DNA from: CAVYTF01 sp963771435
GTDB lineage: Bacteria > Bacteroidota > Bacteroidia > Chitinophagales > Chitinophagaceae
Direction of reading: 5' to 3'
Length of the DNA stretch: 64,000 nt
Assembly: GCA_963771435.1 (NCBI GenBank)
Contig: CAVYTF010000026.1
Coordinates: 1 to 64,000 of the forward strand
Positions 43,890 through 53,248 of this stretch are shown piece by piece (position 1 is the stretch's first letter; each line of letters opens with the position of its first letter). The translations under genes and the position numbers were made by a program. The notes beneath the pieces were generated by a model. That model ran no database searches and had not been told where the DNA came from. It worked only from the letters and a program-made list of their open reading frames with translations.

Positions 43890-45281
43890 TTGAAAAAACG
43901 CATTCTTATCACAATAGTCGGGCAGGGTTCTATCACTCATATCATCCGGACAGGTTTGGCGGAAAGAATGAGATTTTTTTGTGAGCCAATAATTGCCATT
44001 CAATGGAACCAGGAAGATTTAATTGCAGAATTAAAGGGGAAAAATTTTGAAGTATACATTATGCCCGTGCATGAATTCAGCTTTGAATATTCACAATTGC
44101 GGTTGAAAATAAACAACTGGTATTATAAAAAAATTTTAAGGTCGCCAAGTACGAAAATTGACAACGATTATTGGGCTCAATTCTGGCCACTGAAAAAGTG
44201 GGTGAAAGTAAAAATAAGGAGACTTGTCCAAGATTTTATTCAAAATTTTATTCCGGGATATATTAAAAATCTGATTAAACAAGAAAGTGTAATGGTTGTA
44301 AATGAAACACCTTATGCTTTTTATGAAAAATGGCTTAGTTCATTAAATATACAAGGACTGTTTACTGTTACGCCATTTTTACAAGAGGTTGAAATTTTAA
44401 GCAGGATATTACATAGCCGAAAGATGTCTGTGGTAGCATCTATTCATTCATTTGATAACATAACAAAAAGAACGTGGCCTGCTTTTTTTTTTGACCACTA
44501 CATTGTTTGGAATAAATACAATAAAGCTGAACTGCAAAGAATTAACCCCTGCCTAAAGGATAGTGATATTTCTATTACGGGACCACCGCAATTTGATTTC
44601 CATTTTAATGAGCATTTTTTTAAATCCAAAAAAGAGTGGTTAAAAGATTTTGGATTACCTGAGAACAAAAAAATTATTTTATACAGCGGAGGCTCTGCCT
44701 TTCTTTTTCGACATGAACCACAATATTTAAAACATTTAGAAGATGCGCTAAAAGAAGGCAAAATAAAACATGATGCAATTGTTCTTTTCCGCCCTCATCC
44801 GTTGTCTAAAATAGATAGGTGGAAAAAATACATCGGGGAATCAAAGTTTATTTTTTTTGGAAAATTACAAAGTGAACGACAAAAATTAGATTTTGCAAAT
44901 GTTACAATGCCTAACATTTATAAATTTATTTCAACTTTGAAATATACTGATATTCACATTAATCTTTGTTCGACTATGTCTGTAGATGGAAGTGTGTTCG
45001 ATAAACCTCAAATTGGCCCTTTTTATGATGATATTATTCCACAAAAACAAAACCTGCTGCGGAAAATGTATTACCAGGAACATTTTTTACCGATAATGAA
45101 ATTAAATGCAGTACATCTTGCACATTCAAAAGAAGAATTGATTGAGCTTGTAAATAAAACACTTGCAAATCCTAAAGATTACAATAAATCATGCAAAAAT
45201 TGTGTGTCGGAAATTATTACTTACAATGACGGGCAATCCACAGGGCGGGTAGCTGCAATTTTAGAAAGTTTTTTTTCATAA
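43890..45281 (+). CDS. putative GT-B-like surface carbohydrate biosynthesis protein
   Basis: A 463-residue protein that I do not recognise as a named family. The N-terminus ILITIVGQGSITHIIRTGLAERMR and the central ASIHSFDNITKRTWPAFFFDHYIVWNKYNKAELQRINP resemble Rossmann halves of GT-B transferases. LPENKKIILYSGGSAF, IVLFRPHPLS and YTDIHINLCSTMSVDGSVFDKPQIGPFYDD near 270-410 resemble CDP-glycerol/KDO-type transferases. The start seems to be TTG 43890, since no ATG is close. It overlaps the next ATG by one base. A role in transferring an acidic sugar is possible but unproven. The 127-base spacer before it holds only an AT-rich imperfect hairpin. Confidence 0.65.
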   Translation: MKKRILITIVGQGSITHIIRTGLAERMRFFCEPIIAIQWNQEDLIAELKGKNFEVYIMPVHEFSFEYSQLRLKINNWYYKKILRSPSTKIDNDYWAQFWPLKKWVKVKIRRLVQDFIQNFIPGYIKNLIKQESVMVVNETPYAFYEKWLSSLNIQGLFTVTPFLQEVEILSRILHSRKMSVVASIHSFDNITKRTWPAFFFDHYIVWNKYNKAELQRINPCLKDSDISITGPPQFDFHFNEHFFKSKKEWLKDFGLPENKKIILYSGGSAFLFRHEPQYLKHLEDALKEGKIKHDAIVLFRPHPLSKIDRWKKYIGESKFIFFGKLQSERQKLDFANVTMPNIYKFISTLKYTDIHINLCSTMSVDGSVFDKPQIGPFYDDIIPQKQNLLRKMYYQEHFLPIMKLNAVHLAHSKEELIELVNKTLANPKDYNKSCKNCVSEIITYNDGQSTGRVAAILESFFS

Positions 45282-46546
45282 TGAAAATATTGCATGTTTG
45301 TGGAAATTATTATCCTGCCTTTGGCGGTCCTCAATACACTATGAATCATTTATCTGAAAAGCTTATATCATATTACGGGGATGAGGTAGAAGTGGCAACA
45401 AGCAACTCTTTATTCGGTCCTGAGATGCCTTTGTTTAAAAAAATTGAGCCATCCGAAGAAATAATTAATGGTGTAAACATTAAAAGATTTTCATTCAATC
45501 GTTGGCATTTTCCCATACTTAATTTTGGCAATAAACTTTCGGGAAAGGTGAGACGAAAGCGATTGCCATATTATCTAATGAAATATAAGTGGGAATTAGA
45601 TTGCAGAGGCATTGATAAGAGAATGCAATATACTGATGCTGATGTAATAATGGCATCAACTATTAATTATATGTTTTGCGATTACCCACTTTGGCGATTT
45701 AAAACAAAAAATCCAAAACCATTTATATTATATGGATCCCTGCATTTGCATATAAATTGGTCTAAAAATTCGCCCTTTATTAAAAGGGCGCGTATTTGCA
45801 ATTGTTACATTTCAAATACTGAATATGAGCGTCAGAGACTGATTGATTACGGCATAAAAGAAAATAAAGTTGTAACGATTGGTACTGGTATTGATATAGA
45901 GGATTTTACTAATGAGCCAGAAAGTGTACAGGAATTCCGAGATAAATATGATGTTGGGGATGATGACATACTTATCGGGCATATTGGAAGATTATCAGAA
46001 GGTAAAGGAGCAGGATTGCTGCTGGATGCTTTTATTCAATTGCGACAAAAAAACAATAAATACAAACTACTGTTAGCGGGAACTTTTACTGATTATGTAG
46101 CTGAGCTTAAACAAAAAGGAAAAAAGCACAAAGTACCTATAATTATTATTGAAAATTTTGAAAATAGTTTAAAACCAATCATCTTTAATGCCATTGATAT
46201 TTTTGTTTTGGCATCTAAAGGGGAATCGTTTGGGGTTGTTTTTTTGGAGGCTTGGGCTTGCAAAAAACCAGTAATTGGAGCTCGCACACCTGCTATTGCA
46301 TCTTTGTTAGATGAAGATGTGAACAGCTATACTTTTGAGCCTGGAAATGCCCTCAGCCTTGCAAATAAATTACAGCTTATGTTAAATGATCCGAATAAAG
46401 GAGCATTGTTGGGAGAAAATGGTTACAAGAAAGTACAAACTCTGTTTACTTGGAAAATTATTGTTGAAAAATACAAGGCTGCATATATAAAGGGGATTGA
46501 AAATTTCAAGAGAGTGAACGGTAATTTTCGTGGGGCAATTTGGTAA
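45281..46546 (+). CDS. glycosyltransferase family 4 (first of a duplicated pair)
   Basis: A 421-residue GT-B retaining transferase. N-terminus MKILHVCGNYYPAFGGPQYTMNHLSEKL; donor domain IGHIGRLSEGKGAGLLLDAFIQL, IFVLASKGESFGVVFLEAWACKKPVIGARTPAIASLLDEDVNSYTFEPGN (EX7E motif). It closely parallels the next gene in length and order of motifs (NSLFGPEMPLFKKIEPSEEIINGVNIKRF versus NSFFGPDRKSFKKIEKKTEIINKVKIRRF), showing tandem duplication followed by divergence. Confidence 0.87.
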   Translation: MKILHVCGNYYPAFGGPQYTMNHLSEKLISYYGDEVEVATSNSLFGPEMPLFKKIEPSEEIINGVNIKRFSFNRWHFPILNFGNKLSGKVRRKRLPYYLMKYKWELDCRGIDKRMQYTDADVIMASTINYMFCDYPLWRFKTKNPKPFILYGSLHLHINWSKNSPFIKRARICNCYISNTEYERQRLIDYGIKENKVVTIGTGIDIEDFTNEPESVQEFRDKYDVGDDDILIGHIGRLSEGKGAGLLLDAFIQLRQKNNKYKLLLAGTFTDYVAELKQKGKKHKVPIIIIENFENSLKPIIFNAIDIFVLASKGESFGVVFLEAWACKKPVIGARTPAIASLLDEDVNSYTFEPGNALSLANKLQLMLNDPNKGALLGENGYKKVQTLFTWKIIVEKYKAAYIKGIENFKRVNGNFRGAIW

Positions 46547-46550
46547 GGAA

Positions 46551-47804
46551 ATGAAAATTTTATTTGTTATACAAAATTATTATCCATCTATTGGAGGTTC
46601 ACAAATCTTTTTTCAAACTTTAGCTGAAGGATGCGCGCGTGATTATAAAGATGAAATAATTGTTTTGACAACAAATTCTTTTTTTGGGCCTGACAGGAAA
46701 AGTTTTAAAAAAATTGAGAAAAAAACTGAAATAATTAATAAAGTTAAAATCAGGCGTTTCAACTTTGTAAGATTTCATTTGCCAATACTAATTTTTTTTT
46801 CAAAAATATATAAAAATATTTTTGGTTACATACCTGAAATATTCAGAAGATATTCCTCAGGACCTTTATCTAATGCTCTTGCAAGGGCTATTAAATCAAA
46901 TGACGCTGATGTAATTTTTGCAGGAACGTCAAGCTATTTGTATATGAACTATCCCTTGAAAAAAAATAAGAAAAAAAAACCTTTTATATTTCAGGGAGCT
47001 ATTCATTTTAAAGAAGAAAAGAATATAAAAGTAATTTATGGCAAAACACTCAAAGCAATAAAACTCTCCAATGCATATCTTTCAAACACGGATTTTGAAA
47101 AAGAACGCTTAATAGAAATGGGGATAGAGGCTGATAAAATTTTTGTAGGTGGCAGTTGCATTGATATTAATATCTTTAAAAGAAGGGGGGTGTTTGATCA
47201 TAAAAAGAAATTTCTTTTGGATGAACACTGCTTGCTTGCAGGCTATATTGGAAGAATTGAATCGACCAAAAGTATAGAAGTTTTACTTAGAGCTATTCCT
47301 CTTTCAATATCCAAAAATGATAAAATACATTTTGTTATTGCAGGATACCAAAATCCTGCTTATTTTAAAAAGCTGATTAAAATAGTGGAAAATTTAGATA
47401 TTCAATTTCAAAAAAAAATATATTTTCTGTCGGATATGGTTGAAAAGGACAAAGTCGATTTGATGCAGTCGTTGGATATTTTTGTAACACCGTCTGAGAA
47501 TGAATCTTTTGGAATGGTTTTTTTGGAAGCATGGGCTTGTAAAAAACCGGTTATAGGTACTTCCATAGGGGCAATAAGATCTGTAGTTTCAGATATGGAG
47601 GACGGTCTTTTATTTGAACCGGGAAATGAAAAACAACTGGCAGAAAAAATAAATCTTTTAGCAGCAGATAGGACTCTGCGAACCAATTTGGGTGAAAAAG
47701 GGCACCAAAAGGTATTGAAGAATTATACCCGCGATATTGTAATAAAAAATTATCGGGATATTTTTATACAGGTCATAAACCAATCAAAAAAATCTTTGAA
47801 CTAA
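46551..47804 (+). CDS. glycosyltransferase family 4 (second of a duplicated pair)
   Basis: A 417-residue GT-B transferase paralogous to its neighbour: MKILFVIQNYYPSIGGSQIFFQTLAEG, AGYIGRIESTKSIEVLLRAI, ETPSENESFGMVFLEAWACKKPVIGTS-like EX7E segment, LFEPGNEKQLAEKINLL. The donor-side EAWACKKPVIG is identical in both, so the donor may be shared while acceptors differ. ATG 46551 follows an aagga ribosome-binding sequence and is preferred to GTG 46530, which lies inside the preceding gene. Confidence 0.86.
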   Translation: MKILFVIQNYYPSIGGSQIFFQTLAEGCARDYKDEIIVLTTNSFFGPDRKSFKKIEKKTEIINKVKIRRFNFVRFHLPILIFFSKIYKNIFGYIPEIFRRYSSGPLSNALARAIKSNDADVIFAGTSSYLYMNYPLKKNKKKKPFIFQGAIHFKEEKNIKVIYGKTLKAIKLSNAYLSNTDFEKERLIEMGIEADKIFVGGSCIDINIFKRRGVFDHKKKFLLDEHCLLAGYIGRIESTKSIEVLLRAIPLSISKNDKIHFVIAGYQNPAYFKKLIKIVENLDIQFQKKIYFLSDMVEKDKVDLMQSLDIFVTPSENESFGMVFLEAWACKKPVIGTSIGAIRSVVSDMEDGLLFEPGNEKQLAEKINLLAADRTLRTNLGEKGHQKVLKNYTRDIVIKNYRDIFIQVINQSKKSLN

Positions 47805-47824
47805 ATAATTTAATACATAAAAAA

Positions 47825-48658
47825 TTGAGTTGCGGATATTTATATATAGCTATTGGAAAGCGATACATACTGGAGGCTGAAACATCTGCCCGCTCCCTAA
47901 AACGTTTTACCAAGCTCCCCCTTTGCCTGATTACTGAAGACGAAAGCTATAAAAATGAACTATTTGACATTGTAATTAATGAATCAATCCCAGGCGATTT
48001 TGTTGCAAAAATTATTGGTATGCAACGTTCTCCTTTTTCACAAACGATTTTTTTGGACTCAGATACTTTTGTTTGTTCTTCAATTGATCATTTATTCAGC
48101 GTACTTGAATTATTCGATATGTCTATGACAGTCGATAATTTTATGCATGGAACTGGTTTTTTTGAAAAATATAATCCCAAATTCATGATAAAATATAAAT
48201 CAATTATTCCTGAATATAATACCGGAATTATAATATTTAAAAAGAATGGAAATGTAAAAAGGCTATTGCAGGATTGGTATGACCTACACAACGAGATGCA
48301 TATTAAAGCTGACATGCCTTCATTTAGGGAAGCATATCTTAAAAATGTCATGGTCGTAAGAATTTCTCCTTTACCATTTGAATATAATTACCATGGTACC
48401 AATTCTTTCGGCTTTGTGTATAATGAAATTAAAATAATCCACGAGCGATACGGTGAAAGGTGGAACACCCTTACCCAAATAGCCCTGCCTTATGAAAAAA
48501 TGCTCAAAAAGGCCAAACAATTCAATAAATATACCTGTAAAAGACTCATCATCCCCTATTTCGGTGTAATCCCCTATTCCTACAGCCCTTACAACATAAA
48601 AAAGAAAATTAAAAAATTGTTTGGCGTAAAAAAAACAAAAAAATCAGAAACATTTTAA
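47825..48658 (+). CDS. GT8-like nucleotide-diphospho-sugar transferase
   Basis: A 277-residue protein with a GT-A-like core: GYLYIAIGKRYILEAETSARSLKRFTKLPLCLITED, a DXD motif in TIFLDSDTFVCSSIDHLF (~75-92), then YNTGIIIFKKNGNVKRLLQDWYDLH. The C-terminus is very basic (IKKKIKKLFGVKKTKK). TTG 47825 is the probable start. The family assignment is from the DSD motif and the NTG segment, as seen in glycogenin-type proteins. Acceptor and donor are unknown. Confidence 0.7.
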   Translation: MSCGYLYIAIGKRYILEAETSARSLKRFTKLPLCLITEDESYKNELFDIVINESIPGDFVAKIIGMQRSPFSQTIFLDSDTFVCSSIDHLFSVLELFDMSMTVDNFMHGTGFFEKYNPKFMIKYKSIIPEYNTGIIIFKKNGNVKRLLQDWYDLHNEMHIKADMPSFREAYLKNVMVVRISPLPFEYNYHGTNSFGFVYNEIKIIHERYGERWNTLTQIALPYEKMLKKAKQFNKYTCKRLIIPYFGVIPYSYSPYNIKKKIKKLFGVKKTKKSETF

Positions 48659-48662
48659 GTCT

Positions 48663-50531
48663 GTGTGTGGCATAGTCGGTATTTATAGTTATAAAAAAAA
48701 CCTTGCAGGTAAAGAATCATTTATAAGGCAATGTATGCAAACTATGCAGCATAGAGGCCCTGATTCTGATGGCCTCTGGCACAATGGAGAAAATTATATC
48801 ACAGGTTTTGTAAGGCTGGCTATAAGGGATACAAGTTCTTTTGGTGATCAGCCAATGATTTCATCTTGTAAGAATTACGCTATCACATTTAATGGCGAAA
48901 TTTATAATGCTGATTTATTCAAACCCACTCTGGAAAAATATGGTGTGCGATTTTCATCAACATCCGACACAGAAATACTATTATACTCCCTCATTCATTT
49001 AGGCATAAAACAAGTTTTGGAAGAATTTGACGGCATTTTTGCATTTGCATTTTACAACAAACAAAAAGATGAGCTTTTGCTGGCTCGCGACCGTCTTGGT
49101 ATTAAGCCTTTATACATAGGTTTTGACAACAACGATGCTGTTATCTTCAGTTCTCAGTACGATCATATTATCAACTATGAAAGCTTAAAAAACCAACCCA
49201 TCAACACTGCCGCCATAGGCAGTTATTTGCAGGTAGGTTTCGTGCCTGACAACGGTGGTGCCATAAAGAATACAATTTTATTTCCACATGGCTATTACGC
49301 TGTTGTTAATAAATCGGGCTACAGGCAAATTCCTTATTATTCCTCTATGTCTGCCTTTGGCGAAAACGCTAAAGCATCAATTCTGGGTGAAAACTCTTTT
49401 CAGAAGGCTGTTTGGCAACAATTAGTGAGCGATGTACCTGTTGGCACTTATTTGTCAGGCGGTGTTGATAGTTCTTTGATATCTTCCTGGGCTGCTGAAA
49501 AGCAAAACATTACAGCCTACACGATAGGCACAAATGATGCCTTCACGGATGAAAAACAATATGCCTCCTTTATTGCAGAAAAACTACATATACCTCACAA
49601 AATACAGGACATTTCTGAGAAAGATCTATTTGCTGTTTTGGAAGATAACACTAAAGCTTATTCAGAACCTTTTGCAGATTTCTCATCCATTCCATCCCTT
49701 GTTCTGTCAAAGTTTGCGGCTAAAAATGTAAAAGTAATTTTAAGCGGAGACGGTCCCGATGAACTTTTTTGGGGTTATGAAAGAAACAATAAGTTCCAAA
49801 AGAACGGCGCTATTTTTTTTAAGCCAGGCCATAAAAAATTATCACTACTGCTCGGTTCAAAAATATCCGGAAAAAAAACATTTGTGAACAAGCGCATGTT
49901 TGCAACAAAAGATTTTTTTTCCTTTTATTACCGGTCCCTTTTTCTTTATGGGAGCAGTTGGGTAAAGGATGTTTATAAACATGATTCATCTGAAGCATTC
50001 TTTCTCAATGAGATCCGTAAACATTATGCAGGCCACAGCACACAAGCAAATTATATGAACATTGTGCGCGACATAGAAATGAATATTCATCTCCAGCGCA
50101 TTTTGCTCAAAGTAGACCGCGCAGGTATGTATAACAGCCTTGAAGTGCGTGTGCCCTTTCTTGCGAACGACATTCTCAAAGCCGCATTCAGCAACCCTTG
50201 TCACCAGCAGCATATTAAAAATGGAGAAGGCAAATTCCAGTTAAAAACTATGCTGGCAGGTAAAGTAGGCAATGATGCAACTTTCAGGCATAAAAAAGGT
50301 TTCTTAATTCCAATGTCATCCTGGCTACGGCAATCAATAAAAAAAGATGTGGAAGAAAAATTAATGAACATGCCCGCTGAGCTTGCAGACCTCTTCAATA
50401 AAAAACAGGTTGAAAAATTATGGCACGCGCAAACTGTTTTAATGGAAGGCCATGACGGAATAATTTGGGCCATCTATTCCCTCATCAATTGGTATTCTTA
50501 CCACAGGGCCAGTAAAAAACTCGCCACTTGA
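48663..50531 (+). CDS. asnB: asparagine synthase (glutamine-hydrolysing) family
   Basis: A 622-residue class II amidotransferase. GTG 48663 is chosen because it places the N-terminal nucleophile Cys at position 2 (MCGIVGIYS). RGPDSDG, FNGEIYN and SDTEILLYSLI complete the glutaminase domain (~1-210). The synthetase PP-loop is VGTYLSGGVDSSLIS (~260-275), with AYSEPFADFSSIPSLVLSKFA, SGDGPDELFWGYER and KVDRAGMYNSLEVRVPFL. In polysaccharide loci such proteins often amidate uronic or nonulosonic acid carboxylates, which would suit the nonulosonate cassettes here. It overlaps the next gene by 4 bases. Confidence 0.88.
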   Translation: MCGIVGIYSYKKNLAGKESFIRQCMQTMQHRGPDSDGLWHNGENYITGFVRLAIRDTSSFGDQPMISSCKNYAITFNGEIYNADLFKPTLEKYGVRFSSTSDTEILLYSLIHLGIKQVLEEFDGIFAFAFYNKQKDELLLARDRLGIKPLYIGFDNNDAVIFSSQYDHIINYESLKNQPINTAAIGSYLQVGFVPDNGGAIKNTILFPHGYYAVVNKSGYRQIPYYSSMSAFGENAKASILGENSFQKAVWQQLVSDVPVGTYLSGGVDSSLISSWAAEKQNITAYTIGTNDAFTDEKQYASFIAEKLHIPHKIQDISEKDLFAVLEDNTKAYSEPFADFSSIPSLVLSKFAAKNVKVILSGDGPDELFWGYERNNKFQKNGAIFFKPGHKKLSLLLGSKISGKKTFVNKRMFATKDFFSFYYRSLFLYGSSWVKDVYKHDSSEAFFLNEIRKHYAGHSTQANYMNIVRDIEMNIHLQRILLKVDRAGMYNSLEVRVPFLANDILKAAFSNPCHQQHIKNGEGKFQLKTMLAGKVGNDATFRHKKGFLIPMSSWLRQSIKKDVEEKLMNMPAELADLFNKKQVEKLWHAQTVLMEGHDGIIWAIYSLINWYSYHRASKKLAT

Positions 50532-51673
50532 ACATTGGCATCGTCACCAATTCCTTCCCTTCCATAAGTGAAACTTTTATTTATCGAAAAGTACTTGCTC
50601 TTGCAAAAAAAGGCCACCGCTTATATGTTTTTTGCACAAGTAAAAATGACGATCTGTTCAATACTTTTTTTGGTGAAATAACAAACGTTAACGTGATCGT
50701 TCTTGATAAAAATGATCTTGCCAAATACCTCCTCTTCCATCCTTTCATTGTTTTGCGGTCTTTTTTTAGGCGTCAAAAGAAAAGCCATTTTCTGCTGAAC
50801 AGCTTCAGGCAAAACAGTATAATTCATAAAGCCCTCGATGTCCTCCATATTGAATTTTCAGGCATTGCCATTGCCTGGTTACCTGTCTTAAAAAAAACTA
50901 CCGTAAAAAAAATTGTTAGCTGCCGCGGCTCTGCTGAAAAAGTAAAATTGTTAAGTGACGATAAAAGAAAAGCCGGTCTTAAAGAAGTTTTTGACAACGT
51001 ACAGGCCATTCATTGTGTCTCGCAGGATATGAGCAGCACTATATTGCCTTATTGCGCTCATCCCGAAAAAATTTTTATCAATTACCCAAGCATTGACACA
51101 AACTTTTTTCAGCCTTCGGCGTTCAAAAAAAACAACGACACCTTTACCATTTTAAGCATTGGCCGTTTCACTTTTCAAAAAGGATATCTAACAGGCCTCT
51201 TAGCCATAAAAACTTTGCAAAAACAATTCTCCAATTTCAGATGGCTCATTGTTGGCGAAGGCCCGCAACAGGAAGAGATCATTTTCCATATTCATAACCT
51301 GCAGCTGCAAGATCATGTTCAGCTTCTCGGCAAAAAAAATACTGATGACATTCTGCTCTTATACAAACAGGCAGATTGTTTTTTCCTTCCCAGCGTTTAT
51401 GAAGGCATTGCCAATGTTGCCCTGGAGGCCATGAGCATGCAGTTGCCCGTTGTTTCCACCAGGTCCGGCGGCATGGATGAGGTCATCACTCACGGCATAA
51501 ATGGATTTTTAGCTGATGTATATAATAGCGAATATCTTGCTGAATACCTACTTTTATTAGCCAACGACGAACAAGCCCGCACCATTTTCGGCAAAAACGC
51601 CCGCTCCCGCGTCATTGAAAAGTTTGCAATAGATACACAAGTGCAGGTGTTTGAAAATGTTTACAAGAATTAA
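50528..51673 (+). CDS. glycosyltransferase family 4
   Basis: A 381-residue GT-B transferase, likely from TTG 50528 (MNIGIVTNSFPSISETFIYRKVLALAKKGH). The donor domain shows ILSIGRFTFQKGYLTGLLAIKTL, FRWLIVGEGPQQEEI and CFFLPSVYEGIANVALEAMSMQLPVVSTRSGGMDEVI (EX7E). The opening motif SETFI is typical of exopolysaccharide GT4 enzymes such as colanic-acid transferases. After its stop, an A/T hairpin may end transcription, and the DNA becomes GC-richer. Confidence 0.86.
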   Translation: MNIGIVTNSFPSISETFIYRKVLALAKKGHRLYVFCTSKNDDLFNTFFGEITNVNVIVLDKNDLAKYLLFHPFIVLRSFFRRQKKSHFLLNSFRQNSIIHKALDVLHIEFSGIAIAWLPVLKKTTVKKIVSCRGSAEKVKLLSDDKRKAGLKEVFDNVQAIHCVSQDMSSTILPYCAHPEKIFINYPSIDTNFFQPSAFKKNNDTFTILSIGRFTFQKGYLTGLLAIKTLQKQFSNFRWLIVGEGPQQEEIIFHIHNLQLQDHVQLLGKKNTDDILLLYKQADCFFLPSVYEGIANVALEAMSMQLPVVSTRSGGMDEVITHGINGFLADVYNSEYLAEYLLLLANDEQARTIFGKNARSRVIEKFAIDTQVQVFENVYKN

Positions 51674-51680
51674 AAATAAA

Positions 51681-51719
51681 AAGTAAAAATGCAGCACTAA
51701 ATTTTTTTAATTTTTACTT
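51681..51719 (+). terminator. weak A/T-rich hairpin with T tracts
   Basis: aagtaaaaat (51681-51690) pairs with atttttactt (51710-51719) across a loop that already contains seven T. It lies 8 bases after the glycosyltransferase stop and before an unrelated gene. Termination strength is uncertain. Confidence 0.35.
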
Positions 51720-51772
51720 TATCATTCATAAATTTATAATTCATAATTCTTAATTTAGCTCAAAAATTCCCC

Positions 51773-52499
51773 ATGGCATCAAAATCAGAAACCGGCCACG
51801 CAGTAAACATCTCCACTTTCAAACTGCTTATTGACATTTGCACAGGCTTTGGTATAACTTACAACCCAAGCAATCTTCTGCTCACCATTATCAACATGCT
51901 CACCCTGTGGACAACCGCCGACACCGCCGAAGACATCCTCACCAAAGCAATGGGCGCTGCCACCAACCCCATCAATATGCGGGAGAAACTCAACGCTGCC
52001 TTAGATAAACTCATTACCCGCACCATAAACTATTACAAAAGCTGCGCTCCGGCATCCCTCTCAGATGCCAAAAGCCTTGCAAACACCATAAGAGGCTTTG
52101 GCATTAAAGTCGTAAGGCTGCCAAACGGCGATCCCGTATCCCGCCCATATCTCCACCAGCCACCTCAGCTATGTGCAGCGCGCCAAAAATTTTAATGAAC
52201 TCATCGCTCTCTACGGCGCAGACGCCAATTATGCCCCCAACGAAACCGATCTCACCATCGCTTCCCTCACCGCCCTTTACACCCAAATGAAGGCCGCAAA
52301 CGATAACATCGGAACTATCATACAGCCTGTTGATACCGCCCGCACCACCCGCGACGCGGCCCTCTACACACCCGAAAAAGGCATTCTCGATGTGGCTCAG
52401 GCCGCTAAAGATTACGTAAAAGGCCTTTTTGGCGCAACAAATGCCAATACAAGATTGGTAACAAAGCTCCGGTTCCGCGCCCCAAAAAAGAAAAAATAG
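51773..52499 (+). pseudogene. conserved hypothetical protein, one-base frameshift
   Basis: Two adjacent frames make one protein of about 240 residues. The first part (MASKSETGHAVNISTFKLLIDICTGFGITYNPSNLLLTI...) reads to NGDPVSR. The continuation HISTSHLSYVQRAKNFNELIALYGADANYAPNETDLTIASLTALYTQMKAAND...FRAPKKKK is one frame away. Removing one C from cgccc at about 52143-52145 joins them. From memory, proteins of this helical type (YxPxNxxL early, SxxSYVxR and YxPNExDLxxxxLxxL later) occur widely in Bacteroidota without known function. It separates two parts of the polysaccharide locus and is of higher GC than both, which suggests an inserted gene. Confidence 0.7.
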
Positions 52500-52549
52500 C
52501 CCCCCGGATAAGTTTATAAAATTGAAGATCCCAAAAATACCCCACCGCT

Positions 52550-52924
52550 GTACAAACACCCCCTCCGCTGTACAAGCACCCCCACCGCTGTACAAGTACC
52601 CCCGCCGCTGTACAAACCCAGTATCGCGGGGTACAAACCCAGTATCGCGGGGTACAAACCCAGTATCGGGGGGTACGAACCCAGTATCGCGGGGTACGAA
52701 CCCAGTATCGGGGGGTATAAACCCAGTATCGCGGGGTACGAACCCAGTTTCGTGGAGTATAAACTCGGTTTCCCAATGTACAATATCAGTATCCCGGGGT
52801 ATAAACTCAGTTTCGTTCGGTATAAACTCAGTTTCCCAATGTACAATATCAGTTTCACGGGGTACAAGTTCAGTTTCACGGGGTATAAGTTCAGTTTCAT
52901 ACGGTCTCACCCAAAAAAGCCACG
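52550..52924. repeat. 21-bp tandem array C (18 units; first three steps 20 bp)
   Basis: Units aligned on gtac/gtat begin at 52550, 52570, 52590 and 52610 (steps of 20). They continue at 52631, 52652, 52673, 52694, 52715, 52736, 52757, 52778, 52799, 52820, 52841, 52862, 52883 and 52904, every step exactly 21. Sequence drifts along the array from C-rich (cccccNccgctgtacaa) through acccagtatcgcggggtac to tcagtttcacggggtat. Long frames occur on both strands (VSRGTNP-type heptads on +), caused by the period. Confidence 0.93.
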
Positions 52925-52967
52925 ATCATCCTTTTTCCTTCAATGGTTTATTTGCAATTGCATCATC

Positions 52968-53246
52968 TTGGCGCTAAAATTTAATAAAATTTTTGTATTA
53001 CTTAAAACTTATGGCATTAAAGGCCTTTTTTTATACGCTAATATTAAAACAAACTCAGGCCTTACCGAAAAAGAATTATTCGATAGCAATTATGATTATT
53101 GGCTGCCGAAAACCAGGGTAATTATCATTGAATTACACGATTGGCTGCGCAAAGGGGCAGCACGCACCTTCTTCAATGCCGTGGCTCCATATCCATATCA
53201 ACTTAGCGTAAAAGGGCAAAATGTAATCTGTTTGCTGCGCAATTAA
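52968..53246 (+). pseudogene. internally deleted FkbM-family methyltransferase remnant
   Basis: The frame reads LALKFNKIFVLLKTYGIKGLFLYANIKTN and then directly SGLTEKELFDSNYDYWLPKTRVIIIELHDWLRKGAARTFFNAVAPYPYQLSVKGQNVICLLRN. The second part matches the usual C-terminus of FkbM methyltransferases (IEGxEKELF...WLPKTxxIIIELHD). The first part resembles their N-terminal helix. The SAM-binding core (~150-180 residues) is missing. The 5' end abuts the 21-bp array, with no good start. It is not expected to be active. Confidence 0.6.
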
Positions 53247-53248
53247 AA

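Larger units (their letters stand above)
52500..53248. other. 749-base stretch: tandem array plus methyltransferase remnant
   Basis: No intact gene. It holds array C (52550-52924) and, directly after, an internally deleted FkbM gene (52968-53246). Confidence 0.6.

Noticed and set aside
52514..52910. Repeat protein on either strand (VSRGTNP or YPAILGL heptads)
   Set aside because: Open on both strands for the same period-of-three reason, with no signal peptide, start or downstream domain. The + frame only runs by chance into the FkbM remnant.
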